NCBI GenBank assembly: GCA_024653985.1 | Contig: JANLIS010000103.1 | Coordinates: forward strand, 1 to 6,477 | Direction: 5' to 3' | DNA length: 6,477 bases | Source of the DNA: Candidatus Roizmanbacteria bacterium | Lineage (GTDB): Bacteria; Patescibacteriota; Microgenomatia; UBA1406; GWC2-37-13 | Part shown: one piece after another, positions 6,206 to 6,477 of the stretch | Numbering within the stretch: position 1 is the stretch's first letter | Layout: each line of letters begins with the position of its first letter | Translations under genes and position numbers: made by a program | Notes under the pieces: model-generated | Database searches by the model: none | The model's input: the letters and a program-made list of their open reading frames with translations, nothing else | What the model was told of the DNA's origin: nothing

Positions 6206-6267
6206 TGTCATTCCCGCGTAGGCGGGAATCCAAGCGTTCCTGGATCCCCGTCTTCACGGGGATGACA
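6206..6267. repeat. GC-rich dispersed palindromic repeat (REP/dRS3-like)
   Basis: A GC-rich island in AT-rich sequence. Hairpin 1 pairs ATTCCCGC (6210-6217) with GCGGGAAT (6222-6229) and exactly fits the dRS3 pattern ATTCCC-N8-GGGAAT described in Neisseria. Hairpin 2 pairs ATCCCCGT (6244-6251) with ACGGGGAT (6256-6263) around CTTC. Between them ATCCA (6228-6232) can pair with TGGAT (6241-6245), and the outer TGTC (6206-6209) pairs with GACA (6264-6267), so the unit can fold as a cloverleaf, though the middle stem shares bases with its neighbours. It lies between divergent promoters and thus terminates neither gene. Similar elements are dispersed in many unrelated genomes; copy number here cannot be seen. 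Confidence 0.75.
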
Positions 6268-6311
6268 AACTTGCTCTGTTCCAGAGTGATGATAATTAAG
6301 CCTTTAATGTT

Positions 6312-6326
6312 ATGATTAAAAATCAT
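6312..6326. repeat. Short palindrome ATGATT-AAA-AATCAT
   Basis: A perfect 6-bp inverted repeat with a 3-nt centre, 20 nt upstream of the possible -35 of the plus-strand gene. It could be an operator, but AT-rich palindromes of this size arise often by chance. Confidence 0.25.
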
Positions 6327-6345
6327 CTTGTGGACGGTCGCCTCA

Positions 6346-6372
6346 TAGACAATGAATTTTATTTTGTATAAT
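6346..6372 (+). promoter_or_regulatory. Predicted promoter of the rightward gene, leaderless
   Basis: TAGACA (6346-6351, 5 of 6 matches to TTGACA) and a perfect TATAAT (6367-6372) are separated by 15 nt, slightly short of the usual 17. The -10 ends 6 nt before the ATG at 6379, so transcription should begin at about the first base of the start codon. No Shine-Dalgarno exists. Confidence 0.5.
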
Positions 6373-6378
6373 TATCGA

Positions 6379-6477
6379 ATGACTTCTATTAAGAATTTAG
6401 AAAAAGAAATTTTATTAATTAAAAACAGAAATAAAAAGGTTGAAATTGATAAAGCTTGGGAAATCAGTTGGACTAGA
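6379..6477 (+). CDS. Start of a small unknown protein, cut by the window edge
   Basis: 33 codons are open from the ATG to the right edge without a stop. The N-terminus is a charged, probably helical segment (KNLEKEILLIKNRNKKVEIDKAWE, shown here only as its motif core LEKEILLIK, residues 7-15) followed by KAWEISWTR (25-33). I associate the LEKEI...KAWE(I/T)SWTR pattern with small conserved membrane proteins of Patescibacteria in which one or two hydrophobic helices follow; this is recollection, and the rest of the gene is outside the window. It is divergent from the two-component operon, with its own predicted -10. Function unknown. Confidence 0.55.
   Translation, partial: MTSIKNLEKEILLIKNRNKKVEIDKAWEISWTR

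Noticed and set aside
6206..6267. GC hairpins read as an intrinsic terminator
   Set aside because: Both flanking genes point away from this site and no T-run follows either hairpin, so a dispersed repeat explains it better.
6206..6267. Cloverleaf fold read as a tRNA gene
   Set aside because: The outer stem is only 4 bp, the length is 62 nt, and no T-loop TTCAA-like motif or anticodon loop of 7 nt is present.
1..6477. Possible alternative genetic code, because none of the six complete genes ends in TGA (five TAA, one TAG)
   Set aside because: No in-frame TGA is found within the genes, tryptophan is TGG and glycine uses GGN codons; six stops in AT-rich DNA are too few to imply recoding.

Overview
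This AT-rich window holds one compact block of seven leftward (minus-strand) genes and the first codons of one rightward gene. No rRNA or tRNA gene, CRISPR array or transposase is visible. The gene set suggests a small-genome bacterium of the Patescibacteria/CPR type, perhaps Microgenomates. The signs are a separate MacB-like ATPase and permease with a MacA-like adaptor, a DUF5666-type protein, an ATPase D-loop reading GNIAS, fold-back intergenic repeats, and a small end-of-window protein with a KAWEISWTR motif. This placement is inference from gene content; no marker gene is present.

Layout from right to left along the minus strand: an OmpR-family response regulator (6142-5465); a sensor histidine kinase 4 nt later (5460-4444); a membrane-anchored HlyD/MacA-type adaptor (4413-3106); an ABC ATPase 1 nt later (3104-2412); an 83-nt spacer occupied by an AT-rich fold-back repeat; a MacB/FtsX-type permease (2328-1105); a membrane-anchored DUF5666-type protein (1061-624); and the N-terminal 188 residues of a thiamine-diphosphate enzyme of the acetolactate synthase family, cut by the left edge (566-1). 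On the plus strand a small unknown protein starts at 6379 and runs off the right edge. The gap between the divergent genes (6143-6378) carries a 62-nt GC-rich palindromic repeat containing the dRS3 pattern ATTCCC-N8-GGGAAT.

The genes read as one functional module. The kinase and regulator sense an envelope condition. The adaptor, ATPase and permease form a MacAB-like tripartite pump or mechanotransmission machine. The DUF5666 protein is a probable extracytoplasmic accessory. The most useful regulatory signal is a pair of TTCAG-like boxes 11 nt apart, found just upstream of the -10 element of both the response regulator and the adaptor gene. This suggests that the regulator controls its own operon and the exporter. 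Genes at the proposed start of transcription units have a -10-like hexamer 6-7 nt before the ATG and no Shine-Dalgarno, which predicts leaderless mRNAs. Two internal genes (ATPase, DUF5666) have strong Shine-Dalgarno sequences.
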